NCBI GenBank assembly: GCA_017621055.1
Contig: JAGATX010000025.1
Coordinates: forward strand, 1-38,054
DNA from: Muribaculaceae bacterium
GTDB taxonomy: Bacteria > Bacteroidota > Bacteroidia > Bacteroidales > Muribaculaceae
DNA: 38,054 nt
Direction of reading: 5' to 3'
Made by a program: the position numbers and the translations under genes. How positions within the stretch are numbered: position 1 is the stretch's first letter; every line of letters starts with the position of its first letter. This document shows, piece after piece, positions 16,552 to 25,716 of this stretch. The notes under the pieces are model-generated. The model was given only the letters and a program-made list of their open reading frames with translations. It had not been told where the DNA came from and made no database searches.

Positions 16552-17580
16552 ATGGCAGACAACAACAATATCATAGTATACTGTGAATACGACGAAGGGC
16601 GCATCGCCGATGTGAGCCTGGAACTCCTTACCAAAGGCCGTGTGCTGGCCGACCGTCTGGGCGTTCGCCTCGAGGCCGTCGTTGCCGGCGACAAGCTCGA
16701 CGGCATAGAAAAGCAGGTTTTCCCCTACGGCGTGGATACCGTGTATAAATTCGAGGACGCACGCCTGTTCCCCTACACCTCAAATCCTCACGCCGCAATC
16801 CTCATCAACCTCTTCCGCGAAATCAAGCCGCAGATATGCCTGATGGGCGCAACCTGCATAGGCCGCGACCTCGGTCCCCGAGTAAGCTCGTGCCTCCACA
16901 GCGGTCTTACCGCCGACTGCACGGCTCTCGAAATCGGCGACCACAAAGATCCCAAGACCGGCAAGGAGTATACCGACCTCCTCTATCAGATCCGTCCCGC
17001 TTTCGGCGGCAACATCGTGGCAACCATCGTCAACCCCGAGTGCCGCCCCCAGATGGCAACAGTGCGCGAGGGCGTGATGAAGAAAGAAATACGCGACGCA
17101 GCCTATATGGGCAAAGTCGTGGACATGGACGTCAAAAAATATGTGGACGACACCGACTTCGTTGTCGAAATCATCGACCGCCACATCGAGAAGAGCAAAA
17201 TAAACATCAAGAACGCGCCCATCATCGTTGCCGGCGGCTATGGCGTGGGAAGCAAAGAGAACTTCCAGCTGCTCTTCGATCTGGCCGACACCCTCGGTGC
17301 CGAAGTAGGCGCCTCGCGTGCCGCCGTCGACGCCGGTTTCATAGAACATGAGCGCCAGATAGGCCAGACGGGTGTTACCGTCCGCCCCAAGCTATATATA
17401 GCCTGCGGCATCTCGGGTCAGATACAGCACATCGCCGGTATGCAGGAGAGCTCTATCATCATCTCCGTCAACAACGACCCCAACGCACCCATCAACACCA
17501 TCGCCGACTATGTCATTACCGGCGACATCGAAGAGGTGGTGCCCAAACTTATCAAATACTATAAAAAGAACTCCAAGTAA
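16552..17580 (+). CDS. etfA: Electron transfer flavoprotein alpha subunit
   Basis: A 342-residue ETF alpha/FixB-type protein. An N-terminal alpha/beta domain (IIVYCEYDEGRIADVSLELLTKGRVLAD) is followed by the C-terminal FAD domain. Hallmarks there are VAGGYGVGSKENFQLLFDLAD, GASRAAVDAGF, QIGQTGVTVRPKLYIACGISGQIQH and AINNDPNAPI-like VNNDPNAPINTIADY. These residues hold the FAD adenine and phosphates. No N-terminal ferredoxin domain is present. It lies 38 bases after etfB and 12 before the acyl-CoA dehydrogenase, so the three proteins are made together and most likely work as one electron-transfer unit. Confidence 0.94.
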   Translation: MADNNNIIVYCEYDEGRIADVSLELLTKGRVLADRLGVRLEAVVAGDKLDGIEKQVFPYGVDTVYKFEDARLFPYTSNPHAAILINLFREIKPQICLMGATCIGRDLGPRVSSCLHSGLTADCTALEIGDHKDPKTGKEYTDLLYQIRPAFGGNIVATIVNPECRPQMATVREGVMKKEIRDAAYMGKVVDMDVKKYVDDTDFVVEIIDRHIEKSKINIKNAPIIVAGGYGVGSKENFQLLFDLADTLGAEVGASRAAVDAGFIEHERQIGQTGVTVRPKLYIACGISGQIQHIAGMQESSIIISVNNDPNAPINTIADYVITGDIEEVVPKLIKYYKKNSK

Positions 17581-17592
17581 CCGAAGCTCACC

Positions 17593-19296
17593 ATGGCAAA
17601 TTTCTATACAGACAATCCAGACCTTCGCCACCATCTTCAGCACCCGCTGATGAAGAAGATCGTAACCCTGAAAGAGCGCGACTTCACCGAGGCCGACAAA
17701 TATGACTACGCACCCCGCGATTTCGAGGATGCTATGGACAACTACGAGAAAGTTCTCGATATCGTAGGCGAAATTTGCGGTACCACCATTGCCGACAACG
17801 CCGAGGCCGTCGATCATCAGGGCGCCTCATGCGCAAACGGCCGCGCTTACTATGCGGACGCCACCGTCCAGAACCTCGACGTATGCCGCAAAGCCGGCCT
17901 TATGGGCATGGCAATGCCGCGTCGGTTCGGAGGTCTGAACTTCCCCATCACTCCATACATCATGGCTGCCGACATCGTGAGCCGCGCCGATACCGGTTTC
18001 GAGAATCTCTGGGGCCTGCAGGACTGCGCCGAGACTCTCTATGAGTTCGGCAGCGAAGAACAGCGCGCCAAATACATACCCCGCGTATGTGAGGGAGAGA
18101 CCATGAGCATGGACCTCACCGAACCCGACGCCGGCTCCGACCTTCAGAGCGTTATGCTCAAAGCCACCCAGAAAGAGGACGGCACATGGGTGCTCAACGG
18201 CGTGAAGCGCTTCATCACCAACGGCGACTCCGACATTCACCTCGTTCTGGCGCGCTCCGAAGAAGGAACAAAGGACGGCCGCGGTCTGTCGATGTTCATC
18301 TACGACAAGCGCAACGGCGGCGTCAACGTCCGCCGAATAGAGAACAAAATGGGTATCAAAGGCTCGCCCACATGCGAACTGGTGTATAAGAACGCTCCCG
18401 CCGAGCTCTGCGGAAGCCGCCGCATGGGCCTCATCAAGTATGTAATGGCTCTGATGAACGGCGCCCGTCTCGGCATCGCCGCTCAGAGTGTGGGCGTCAG
18501 CGAGCTCGCTTACCGCGAGGCCCTGCAGTATGCACGCGAACGCCGCCAGTTCGGCAAGGCCATCATCGAGTTCCCCGCAGTAGCGGAAATGCTCGCGGTA
18601 ATGAAAGCTAAACTCGACGCCTCGCGCACCCTTCTGTACGAGACCGCACGCTTCGTGGACATGTACAAAATCTACGAGGATATTGCCCGCGAACGCCAGC
18701 TCACCGCCGACGAACGCGCCGAAATGAAGCACTACTCGCGCCTTGCCGACGCCCTCACACCCCTTGCCAAAGGCCTCGGCTCCGAATACTGCAACCAGAA
18801 CGCCTACGACTGCATCCAGATCCACGGCGGCAGCGGTTTCATGAAAGACTATGCTTGCGAGCGCATATACCGCGACGCGCGCATAACTTCCATCTACGAG
18901 GGCACAACTCAGCTGCAGGTAGTGGCTGCAATCCGCCACGTCACAACCGGCAACTACCTCAACCTCATCCGCAGCTATGCCGAACAGGGCTTCGGCGGCG
19001 ACCTCGCTCCTCTGGCCGAACGCCTGGCTGCACTAACCGAGAAATATGCTGCCGCAGTGGCTGAAGTCACCGAGGCGAACAACTCCGCATATCTCGACTT
19101 CATGGCTCGCCGTCTGGTGGAAATGGCCGGTTACCTCATCATGGCATATCTTCTGCTGCTCGACGCCAAGACCGACGAAAGTTTCAAGAAATCGGCTGTC
19201 GTATATACCAACATGGTCGCCGCCGAAATCACAAAGCATGCCGAGTTTATCTCATCTTTCAGCCCCGAAGAGCTCAAGGCATACAACATCAACTGA
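17593..19296 (+). CDS. Acyl-CoA dehydrogenase (long form)
   Basis: A 567-residue FAD enzyme, longer than the usual 380 because of a C-terminal helical extension. The N-terminal helical domain runs to about residue 150. The beta domain carries MSMDLTEPDAGSDLQSV and the flavin-contacting WVLNGVKRFITNG. The C-terminal helical domain has YARERRQFGKAI and the predicted catalytic base E436 in IYEGTTQLQ. The last 110 residues form the extra helical domain seen in the FadE-like long forms. Encoded directly with its electron acceptor EtfBA, it probably oxidises or, in an anaerobe, reduces a short-chain or branched acyl/enoyl-CoA. The exact substrate is unknown. A strong terminator follows. Confidence 0.93.
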   Translation: MANFYTDNPDLRHHLQHPLMKKIVTLKERDFTEADKYDYAPRDFEDAMDNYEKVLDIVGEICGTTIADNAEAVDHQGASCANGRAYYADATVQNLDVCRKAGLMGMAMPRRFGGLNFPITPYIMAADIVSRADTGFENLWGLQDCAETLYEFGSEEQRAKYIPRVCEGETMSMDLTEPDAGSDLQSVMLKATQKEDGTWVLNGVKRFITNGDSDIHLVLARSEEGTKDGRGLSMFIYDKRNGGVNVRRIENKMGIKGSPTCELVYKNAPAELCGSRRMGLIKYVMALMNGARLGIAAQSVGVSELAYREALQYARERRQFGKAIIEFPAVAEMLAVMKAKLDASRTLLYETARFVDMYKIYEDIARERQLTADERAEMKHYSRLADALTPLAKGLGSEYCNQNAYDCIQIHGGSGFMKDYACERIYRDARITSIYEGTTQLQVVAAIRHVTTGNYLNLIRSYAEQGFGGDLAPLAERLAALTEKYAAAVAEVTEANNSAYLDFMARRLVEMAGYLIMAYLLLLDAKTDESFKKSAVVYTNMVAAEITKHAEFISSFSPEELKAYNIN

Positions 19297-19317
19297 TAAG
19301 CAACCCTTAAACCATCC

Positions 19318-19351
19318 AAACCGCCGCTTTCACCTCCGAAAGCGGCGGTTT
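19318..19351 (+). terminator. Terminator of etf-acd operon
   Basis: AAACCGCCGCTTTC and GAAAGCGGCGGTTT form a perfect 14-bp stem around six bases. The A/T arms give a T-rich 3' side. It separates the operon from ftsY. Confidence 0.85.
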
Positions 19352-19354
19352 ATA

Positions 19355-19384
19355 TTTGCTTTTGGAAAAATTTTCGTAACTTTG
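19355..19384 (+). promoter_or_regulatory. ftsY operon promoter
   Basis: TAACTTTG (19377-19384) is a perfect -7 element. TTTG at 19355-19358 gives a slightly short 18-bp spacer. The in-frame TTG at 19389 would sit at the start site, so the ATG at 19416 is preferred for ftsY. Confidence 0.6.
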
Positions 19385-19415
19385 TTGCTTGAAACCAACA
19401 CCAACAGGTACCTAT

Positions 19416-20381
19416 ATGGGATTTTTCGATTTTCTCAAACGCAACAAGAAGGAAGAACTGCAGCAGGAACTCAACACCGGCATGCAGAAAACCAAAGAAG
19501 GACTCTTCGGCAAACTGCGCCGCGCCTTCACCGGCCGTCGCACCATCGACGACGATTTTCTCGATGAACTCGAGGAAATCTTTATCAGCAGCGATATCGG
19601 CGCCGAGACAACGCTGAGAATTATCGAAAGAATCCAGGCACGCGCCGCCCGCGACAAGTACGTCGACATGGACGAGCTCAACGACCTGCTGTGCGACGAA
19701 ATCAGCGCCCTCCTGGCTGAAAACCACGGCAGCACGCCCGCCGATTTCAAAGCTCCAGAGGGCGGCGGTCCATATGTAATAATGGTCGTAGGCGTTAACG
19801 GCGTTGGAAAAACCACCACCATAGGCAAGCTCGCGCACCTGTACAAAAGTGCCGGCCTCAAAGTTATGCTCGGCGCCGCCGACACCTTCCGTGCCGCCGC
19901 AATCGAACAGCTCGACGAATGGGGACGCCGCGCCGACGTGCCGGTAATCAAGCAGAAACTGGGGTCGGATGCCGCCGCTGTGGCATACGATACCCTGTCG
20001 TCGGCTGTGGCAAACAAGGCGGACGTCGCAATAATCGATACCGCCGGCCGCCTCCACAACAAAAAAGGCCTGATGGATGAACTCTCGAAGATTAAACGCA
20101 CAATGGATCGCGTGGTGCCCGGCGCCCCTCACGAAGTGCTTCTCGTCCTTGACGGAAGCACCGGCCAGAACGCCTTCGAGCAGGCCCGGCAGTTCTCGGA
20201 AGCCACTCAGGTCACCGATCTGGCAGTAACAAAGCTCGATGGCACGGCACGCGGCGGTGTGGTGATAGGTATCAGCGACCAGTTCAATATACCCGTAAAA
20301 TACATCGGTATCGGCGAAGGGATCAACGACCTGCAGATATTCGACAAACGGGCCTTTGTGGAGTCTCTGTTCAAAAAATGA
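19416..20381 (+). CDS. ftsY: Signal recognition particle receptor FtsY
   Basis: A 321-residue SRP-family GTPase that docks SRP-ribosome complexes at the inner membrane. A short basic/helical N-terminus (residues 1-40) replaces the long acidic A domain of E. coli, as in most Bacteroidetes. The four-helix N domain follows. In the G domain, G1 is GVNGVGKTTT (about 126-135), then DTFRAAAIEQL, DTAGR, and G4 TKLDGTARGG. The C-terminal GIGEGINDLQIFD is typical of FtsY. The ATG is chosen from the promoter position. Its stop overlaps the start of rimO, placing it first in a five-gene operon. Confidence 0.95.
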   Translation: MGFFDFLKRNKKEELQQELNTGMQKTKEGLFGKLRRAFTGRRTIDDDFLDELEEIFISSDIGAETTLRIIERIQARAARDKYVDMDELNDLLCDEISALLAENHGSTPADFKAPEGGGPYVIMVVGVNGVGKTTTIGKLAHLYKSAGLKVMLGAADTFRAAAIEQLDEWGRRADVPVIKQKLGSDAAAVAYDTLSSAVANKADVAIIDTAGRLHNKKGLMDELSKIKRTMDRVVPGAPHEVLLVLDGSTGQNAFEQARQFSEATQVTDLAVTKLDGTARGGVVIGISDQFNIPVKYIGIGEGINDLQIFDKRAFVESLFKK

Positions 20382-21700
20382 AGAAAAAGCGCTCACGCAT
20401 AGTCATTATCAGTCTGGGCTGCAGCAAGAACCTCATTGACAGCGAACGCCTGGCCGCACGCCTTGCAAAAGGCGGCCTCGACGTCAGCTTCGACGCCTCC
20501 GAGGCCGACGGCGCCGACACCGTGGTGGTAAACACATGCGGTTTTATCGGCGACGCCAAAGAGGAGTCGGTCAACACCCTCCTCGAGGTCATTGAACTGA
20601 AGAACCGGGGGCGCGTCCGCGCAGTCTACGTTATGGGCTGCCTCGGCCAGCGTTACCGCGACGACCTCGCCACAGAAATGCCCGAGCTCGACGGCGTTTT
20701 AGGTAAATTCGACTGGGAGTGCCTGACCGAAGCTCTCACCGACCATTCCACCGGCGCCCGGCCATGGGAACGGGTACTTTCAACCGGCCCGCATTATACA
20801 TATGTCAAAATCTCGGAAGGATGCGACCGTTTTTGCGCCTTCTGTGCCATACCTCTCATAACCGGACGCCATCACTCGCGCCCGGCCGACGATATCCTCT
20901 CCGAAGTTGCCGATCTTGCCGGAAAGGGAACAAAGGAATTCAACGTCATAGCCCAGGATCTGTCCAGCTATGGCAAAGACCTCGCCGGGCCGGCCGCCGG
21001 AGGTCTGTCACCGTTGGCGTCGCTCATCGACCGCATGGCCGATATCCCGGGAGTGGAACGCATACGCCTCCATTATGCCTATCCCGCCGATTTTCCCCTC
21101 GATGTACTCGATGTAATGCGCCGGCGACCAAACGTATGCCGGTATCTCGACATCGCACTCCAGCATATAGATAACGGAGTGCTCGCAAATATGCGCCGGC
21201 ACATCGACGCCGACGGAACCCGGCGGCTGCTGGCTGAAATACGGCGTCGCGTGCCCGGAATTCACATCCGGACCACGATGATGACGGGATTTCCCGGTGA
21301 GGACGATACCGCATTCGAGCGTCTGCTCGACTTCGTCAGAGAGCAGCGCTTCGAGCGCCTCGGCGCATTTGCATACTGCGAGGAGGAGGACACTTATGCT
21401 GCCCGGAACTTCGATGACAGTATTCCTGAAGAGGTGAAAAAAGAACGGCTCGACCGTCTGATGGCTCTCCAGCAGGATATTGCATTTGAAATAGCCGAAA
21501 GCAAAGTGGGCTCAGTTCTCGATGTAATCATAGATGAAGAGACCGACGAATTCTATATTGGCCGAACGGAGTTCGACTCTCCCGAGGTCGATACCGTGGT
21601 GATGATCGACAAAGATCAAGCACTCGAAATCGGCAATATTTATCCGGTGAAGATAACCGGCACCTGCGATTTTGATCTGACCGGCCACATCGAACAATGA
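20378..21700 (+). CDS. rimO: Ribosomal protein S12 methylthiotransferase
   Basis: A 440-residue radical-SAM enzyme that adds a methylthio group to a conserved aspartate of ribosomal protein S12. The N-terminal UPF0004 domain holds three cysteines for the auxiliary cluster: C15 (SLGCSKN), C54 (NTCGF) and C88 (MGCLGQRY). The radical-SAM CxxxCxxC motif is C149, C153, C156 (CDRFCAFC). A C-terminal TRAM domain (about 375-440) binds substrate. SLGCSKN with the SERL motif fits RimO and not MiaB. Overlaps ftsY and menF by four bases on each side, so translation is coupled. Confidence 0.95.
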   Translation: MKKKRSRIVIISLGCSKNLIDSERLAARLAKGGLDVSFDASEADGADTVVVNTCGFIGDAKEESVNTLLEVIELKNRGRVRAVYVMGCLGQRYRDDLATEMPELDGVLGKFDWECLTEALTDHSTGARPWERVLSTGPHYTYVKISEGCDRFCAFCAIPLITGRHHSRPADDILSEVADLAGKGTKEFNVIAQDLSSYGKDLAGPAAGGLSPLASLIDRMADIPGVERIRLHYAYPADFPLDVLDVMRRRPNVCRYLDIALQHIDNGVLANMRRHIDADGTRRLLAEIRRRVPGIHIRTTMMTGFPGEDDTAFERLLDFVREQRFERLGAFAYCEEEDTYAARNFDDSIPEEVKKERLDRLMALQQDIAFEIAESKVGSVLDVIIDEETDEFYIGRTEFDSPEVDTVVMIDKDQALEIGNIYPVKITGTCDFDLTGHIEQ

Positions 21701-22626
21701 CTGAGTCTGAACTCCGTACCCTCCGCGATTGTCTGGCATCGGAAAAGCCTTTTTTGGCATACATTCTTCCGGAGGCTGCCGATTTGCGCTTCGATGCAGA
21801 CCCCGCCGCACGCATAGCTCCCTGGCCGGGCACCGGTGCCGACGGTCTCCCTCCCGCCGACGCCACGCCGAAGAGTGCGTATCTCGCAAATCTTGACAAT
21901 CTTATAGCCGAACTAAAGATATCAGGCGGCAAAACCGTGATAGCCAGAACAATTGCAGGCGATTTAAAGCAACATGATCTCGCAGAAATCATTGCCGGAT
22001 ATTTTCCTTCGTTTCCCGATTGTCTGCGGTTCATCTTCCGTCTGCCTGAGCAAGGGGTATGGTTCGGGGCGACACCTGAATTGCTCTATCGCTGTGAGAA
22101 CGGGCGCTTTCATACGCGGGCTTTGGCCGGCACACGTCCACGGGGTACTGATGGCCCCTGGTCGGCCAAAAATCTTCGCGAGCACCGCTTTGTGGCCGAT
22201 GATATCGCACGTCGGCTCGCTGATGCCGGACTCGACGCCAGCGCTTCCGAACCCCGCACGATAGAATACGGCACGGTCGAACATCTCGCCACCGATTTTT
22301 CGGCGCCGGCACCACCCTGCGATGCCTTGCCGGCACTTATGGCGGCCCTGCACCCCACGCCTGCCGTCGGGGGGCTGCCGCGTGCCGACGCCATGCGCCA
22401 TATCGCCGCTCTCGAGTTATCGCCAAGACGTTATTATGGAGGTACCATCACCGTAGGCACCGATGATACATTCATTGCATATGTGATATTGCGCTGTGCC
22501 CATACCGACGGTAGCCGTTGGGCCATCTACACCGGCAGCGGAATCACCGGAGACTCCTCCCCCGACGACGAGTGGAACGAAACGGAAGCCAAAGCCACCC
22601 CGCTGCGCTCCCTGCTCGAAAAATAA
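21697..22626 (+). CDS. menF: Isochorismate synthase, short form
   Basis: A 309-residue chorismate-binding enzyme. It has WFGATPELLYRC, TRALAGTRPRG, the EHRFVADDI region, TIEYGTVEHLATDF, LHPTPAVGGLPR, RRYYGGTITV and a final GSGITGDSSPDDEWNETEAK. PTPAVGG and the closing GSG...EWNET motif are those of isochorismate synthases feeding menaquinone (or siderophore) synthesis. Members are usually 360 or more residues. Here the poorly conserved N-terminal part is short, but every recognisable active-site block is present. It is detached from other men genes in this window and sits behind rimO. A salicylate or anthranilate synthase-like role is less likely. Confidence 0.85.
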   Translation: MTESELRTLRDCLASEKPFLAYILPEAADLRFDADPAARIAPWPGTGADGLPPADATPKSAYLANLDNLIAELKISGGKTVIARTIAGDLKQHDLAEIIAGYFPSFPDCLRFIFRLPEQGVWFGATPELLYRCENGRFHTRALAGTRPRGTDGPWSAKNLREHRFVADDIARRLADAGLDASASEPRTIEYGTVEHLATDFSAPAPPCDALPALMAALHPTPAVGGLPRADAMRHIAALELSPRRYYGGTITVGTDDTFIAYVILRCAHTDGSRWAIYTGSGITGDSSPDDEWNETEAKATPLRSLLEK

Positions 22627-22675
22627 TGAACAGACAATCTCCTCCAAAACACCTCTCTTCTTCAGAACACTTGCA

Positions 22676-24127
22676 ATGAACGACTCATCTTCACGACACG
22701 CATTCATCCTCCTTGCCACGGCTCTGTCGGTGCTGTTGGTGCTGTCGATGCTGCCATGGTCGGGCATGACCGGAAACATGATTAAGAACTTCTCGTTTTT
22801 TTCCGACCTTTTTCCTTCCGACAACAACCCCGGACTCCAACTCACAGCGTCTGAGGATCTTGACCCCGAATTGGTTGAACTCATGAACAACTCGCCGGCC
22901 ACGCCTGCCGTTGCCGGCGACAGCACTGCCACGGATACCATGACCGCACCGGCGGCAATGGCCCAGACTGCCTCGATAGCCACGCCGATGATCGACGGCC
23001 ATGTGGCCATAGAATGCTATACCGGCGGGGAACCCCTCGCCAACTTCCGTGACGCCCTGACCCATGGCGGTAGCAGAGTGGTACGTGTAGCCGTAATTGG
23101 CGACTCCTTCATCGAGGGAGATATCTTCACCCAGGACCTCCGTTCGCTACTTCAACAGGAATATGGCGGTCAGGGTGTGGGATATATGCCGCTTTACAGT
23201 GCCTTTCCCGGATTCCGTCGCAGCGTCAGCCAGAGTTGCGACGGCTGGAATCAGGTGCTTGCCATAAGACAGCATGACAGCGACAGCCTGCGCACCCTCG
23301 CCGGCGAGTACAACACAGCGGGCGCAGATGCGCGCACCACATATACCGGCACGCGCCGCTTCGAGACGGCTCGACGCTGGACAAACTCCCGACTGCTGTA
23401 TATCAACCGCGCGGTCAGCGACAGCAGCGCAACTGTGCCTGCCATAACCATCGACGGTGATATCAGTGCGCAGGGCACCTCCACGGCCGCCGGCACCGTG
23501 GAGTGTCTGGCTCTCGAAGGCGAGACAGCCCATCTGAGCGTCACTCTCCCGGCCGGTGCAGTAGCCCTCGGAGCCTACCTCGACGGCGACAGCGGCATAG
23601 CCCTCGACTGTATGTCGGTACGAGGCAATTCCGGGCTTACTTTGCGACGTCTCAACCCGAACCTGTGCCGTGCTATCGCGCAATGGATTGACTACGATCT
23701 CATTATACTTGAGTTTGGCATCAATGCGCTAAGTGCCGAGCAGACCGACTATGCACCATATGCCGCAGGGATGGCCCGCTCCATAGAGCGTGTGCGCCAG
23801 TGCTACCCTAACGCCGATATCATTGTAATGGGCATTGCGGACCGCGGTATCAAACAAGGAAGTCAGGTCACGTCTATGCCCACTTGTCAGGCCATGGTCA
23901 ACGCCCAACGCCATATGGCAGTGACCAGCGGTGTGCATTTCTATGACCTCCGCACAGCCCAGGGCGGCGACGGTGCCGTGGTTGACTGGCGCCGTCGCGG
24001 TCTTGTCAACGCCGATTATATCCATATCAACCACCAGGGCGGTAAAGAACTCGCCGCCGAATTTCTCATAGCCCTGCGCAACGCTCTGCAACAGCGCACC
24101 GCCGATACCTCTTCCAATCAGCCATGA
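22676..24127 (+). CDS. SGNH/GDSL-type hydrolase-like membrane-anchored protein
   Basis: A 483-residue protein with an N-terminal membrane anchor (about residues 10-27: FILLATALSVLLVLSML), a low-complexity Ala/Thr/Pro linker and an SGNH-hydrolase domain. Block I is VIGDSFIEGD with nucleophile S144. Block III is EFGIN. The catalytic Asp/His pair is D447/H450 in ADYIHIN. The domain probably faces the periplasm and acts on esters, perhaps acetyl groups of cell-wall or surface sugars; this is inference from the fold. The ATG at 22676 gives a normal anchor. It begins 49 bases after menF without a promoter and overlaps the second SGNH gene by four bases. Confidence 0.82.
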   Translation: MNDSSSRHAFILLATALSVLLVLSMLPWSGMTGNMIKNFSFFSDLFPSDNNPGLQLTASEDLDPELVELMNNSPATPAVAGDSTATDTMTAPAAMAQTASIATPMIDGHVAIECYTGGEPLANFRDALTHGGSRVVRVAVIGDSFIEGDIFTQDLRSLLQQEYGGQGVGYMPLYSAFPGFRRSVSQSCDGWNQVLAIRQHDSDSLRTLAGEYNTAGADARTTYTGTRRFETARRWTNSRLLYINRAVSDSSATVPAITIDGDISAQGTSTAAGTVECLALEGETAHLSVTLPAGAVALGAYLDGDSGIALDCMSVRGNSGLTLRRLNPNLCRAIAQWIDYDLIILEFGINALSAEQTDYAPYAAGMARSIERVRQCYPNADIIVMGIADRGIKQGSQVTSMPTCQAMVNAQRHMAVTSGVHFYDLRTAQGGDGAVVDWRRRGLVNADYIHINHQGGKELAAEFLIALRNALQQRTADTSSNQP

Positions 24128-25383
24128 AACACCTTGCCCTCATCCTCGCGGCCGTTGCCGCCATGACCTTTGCTGTCCATGCCGACGATGCCGACCAGCT
24201 CGGTCAGCGAGTAGACCCCACTCTGGAAGCCGATAATGGCCGAATGGCAAACAATTACGCCGAATTTCCGTTTCTGAACCTCGATGCCAACAGGGTAGTC
24301 ATGAACGGTGCCGACTGGACGGCACTACGCCAACGATACCAGGCCGCCGCGCGCGGCGAGGCCGCTTTCTCACTCGTTTATCTGGGCGACTCGCACATAC
24401 AGGCCGACTTCGGAGGCACTATCCTGCGCGAACGTCTGGCTCGCGACGCCGGAAGTGCCGGCCGTGGTCTCATCATACCTTTCCGGGCCGCCGGCACCAA
24501 CCAACCCGTGGACTACAACATCACCACGCGCGACCCTGTCGTCACCTCCCGGCTTCTTAAGCAGCCATGGGCCACGGAAATGACATTTACAGGCATCGGT
24601 ATTCAGCCCGTAGGCAATACCCTGACCCTCAGCGTACATTCCGACACACCCTTCAAACTGGCGCGCGTGCTTGCATCGGGTACGGAACCACACATTGGTG
24701 CCGTCTACGGCAACAATGTCGCTGATATCCCTGATCATGCGTTTGTAGGACCCAATGTCGCCGTCTTTGCCGAGCCACGGACCGACATCAACCTTCGCCT
24801 TGACGTATCGCCGACGACAACCATTGCCGGCATAGTGCTCGAAAGTGAAGAACATGGCACTTTCGTACATTCAATAGGCAACAACGGAGCCACCTTCGAG
24901 ACCTATGCCACCGTGCCTGTTTTCGGCCGGGAGGTGGCACGCCTCGCCCCCGACCTATTCGTAATAGCCCTCGGCACCAATGAGGCCTTCGGGCAGCTCG
25001 ATCCCGAAGCCATGGAGGCCTCGATAGCCACACTTCTGGGCTCAATCCGCCGACATTGCCCCGACGCAGCCATCATGCTCGTCACTCCGCCCGAATGTTA
25101 CCGCAAGAAGCGCAGCCGGCGCCGCAACCCGGGTCTGACTGTCAACCGCAAGGTAGCAGTAGCCCGCAATGTCATCAAAGAATACGCTGAAAGCCACGGA
25201 ATACCGCTGTACGACACCTTTGAGGTCGCCGGCGGCAACGGCGCCGCATCAGCTATGAAGCGTGCGCAAGTGCTCGGCCGCGACGGTGTGCACTACACTC
25301 CCGCAGGATACCGTCTGTGGGGTGGTCTTCTCTCCGACGCTCTGCTGGAGCAACTCAAATCGATTTCCACCGAAGGCCGGTGA
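24124..25383 (+). CDS. Secreted SGNH/GDSL-type hydrolase-like protein
   Basis: A 419-residue protein with a signal peptide (residues 1-20, cleavage after AVHA). Its SGNH domain has block I LGDSHIQAD with nucleophile S90, block III ALGTNEAFG, and block V DGVHYTPAGY with D387 and H390. About 190 residues between blocks I and III form a beta-rich insertion. It is translationally coupled to the preceding SGNH gene, so the two probably act on the same surface polymer. In Bacteroidetes such pairs often accompany an MBOAT acyltransferase, from memory; none is in this window. Its stop lies one base from the stop of the convergent small ORF. Confidence 0.85.
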   Translation: MKHLALILAAVAAMTFAVHADDADQLGQRVDPTLEADNGRMANNYAEFPFLNLDANRVVMNGADWTALRQRYQAAARGEAAFSLVYLGDSHIQADFGGTILRERLARDAGSAGRGLIIPFRAAGTNQPVDYNITTRDPVVTSRLLKQPWATEMTFTGIGIQPVGNTLTLSVHSDTPFKLARVLASGTEPHIGAVYGNNVADIPDHAFVGPNVAVFAEPRTDINLRLDVSPTTTIAGIVLESEEHGTFVHSIGNNGATFETYATVPVFGREVARLAPDLFVIALGTNEAFGQLDPEAMEASIATLLGSIRRHCPDAAIMLVTPPECYRKKRSRRRNPGLTVNRKVAVARNVIKEYAESHGIPLYDTFEVAGGNGAASAMKRAQVLGRDGVHYTPAGYRLWGGLLSDALLEQLKSISTEGR

Positions 25384-25384
25384 T

Positions 25385-25591
25385 TCACTGCCCTGATTGC
25401 CGGCTCCCGCAGGTCTTGTTCCGATAGATGATGTAAAAGCGGACGCTGGCTGCGAAAATAACGGTTATCGAGAAAGATTTCCACCACTCGGCAGTGCCGT
25501 CGAGCACCTTCACGGCACACAAGATCACACACGCGAACGTCATCACGCTGAGCACCAGCCAAATATTTCGTTTTGCTATATCAGACAGCAT
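25385..25591 (-). CDS. Small two-helix membrane protein (hypothetical)
   Basis: A 68-residue ORF with two hydrophobic stretches (about residues 10-30, IWLVLSVMTFACVILCAVKVL, and 40-56, SITVIFAASVRFYIIYR) separated by an acidic/aromatic turn and ending in a basic tail. The composition is that of a real small inner-membrane protein, and it fills an otherwise empty gap. I do not recognise a family. No convincing Bacteroidetes promoter was seen upstream, and its stop is one base from that of the convergent SGNH gene. The plus-strand alternative in the same place has no protein-like character. Confidence 0.6.
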   Translation of the reverse strand: MLSDIAKRNIWLVLSVMTFACVILCAVKVLDGTAEWWKSFSITVIFAASVRFYIIYRNKTCGSRQSGQ

Positions 25592-25649
25592 AGTTTCTTC
25601 TATTATTTACTGTTGTTAGACGAAATCAGTTCAGGAAAAATTACATACC

Positions 25650-25681
25650 AGTCCTCGCGATAAATCCAAATCGCGAGGACT
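25650..25681. terminator. Strong hairpin, possible terminator
   Basis: AGTCCTCGCGAT and ATCGCGAGGACT form a perfect 12-bp stem with an 8-base loop. A T-rich stretch follows rightward. As a plus-strand terminator it would end transcripts from the SGNH operon after they had passed antisense through the small ORF. Confidence 0.6.
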
Positions 25682-25716
25682 TGTTTGTTAAACAATGCTA
25701 AATGCATTCGACGGGC

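Noticed and set aside
17827-18939. Long 370-residue open frame antisense to the acyl-CoA dehydrogenase
   Set aside because: Same cause: high GC and codon bias leave the opposite strand open. No motif was found.
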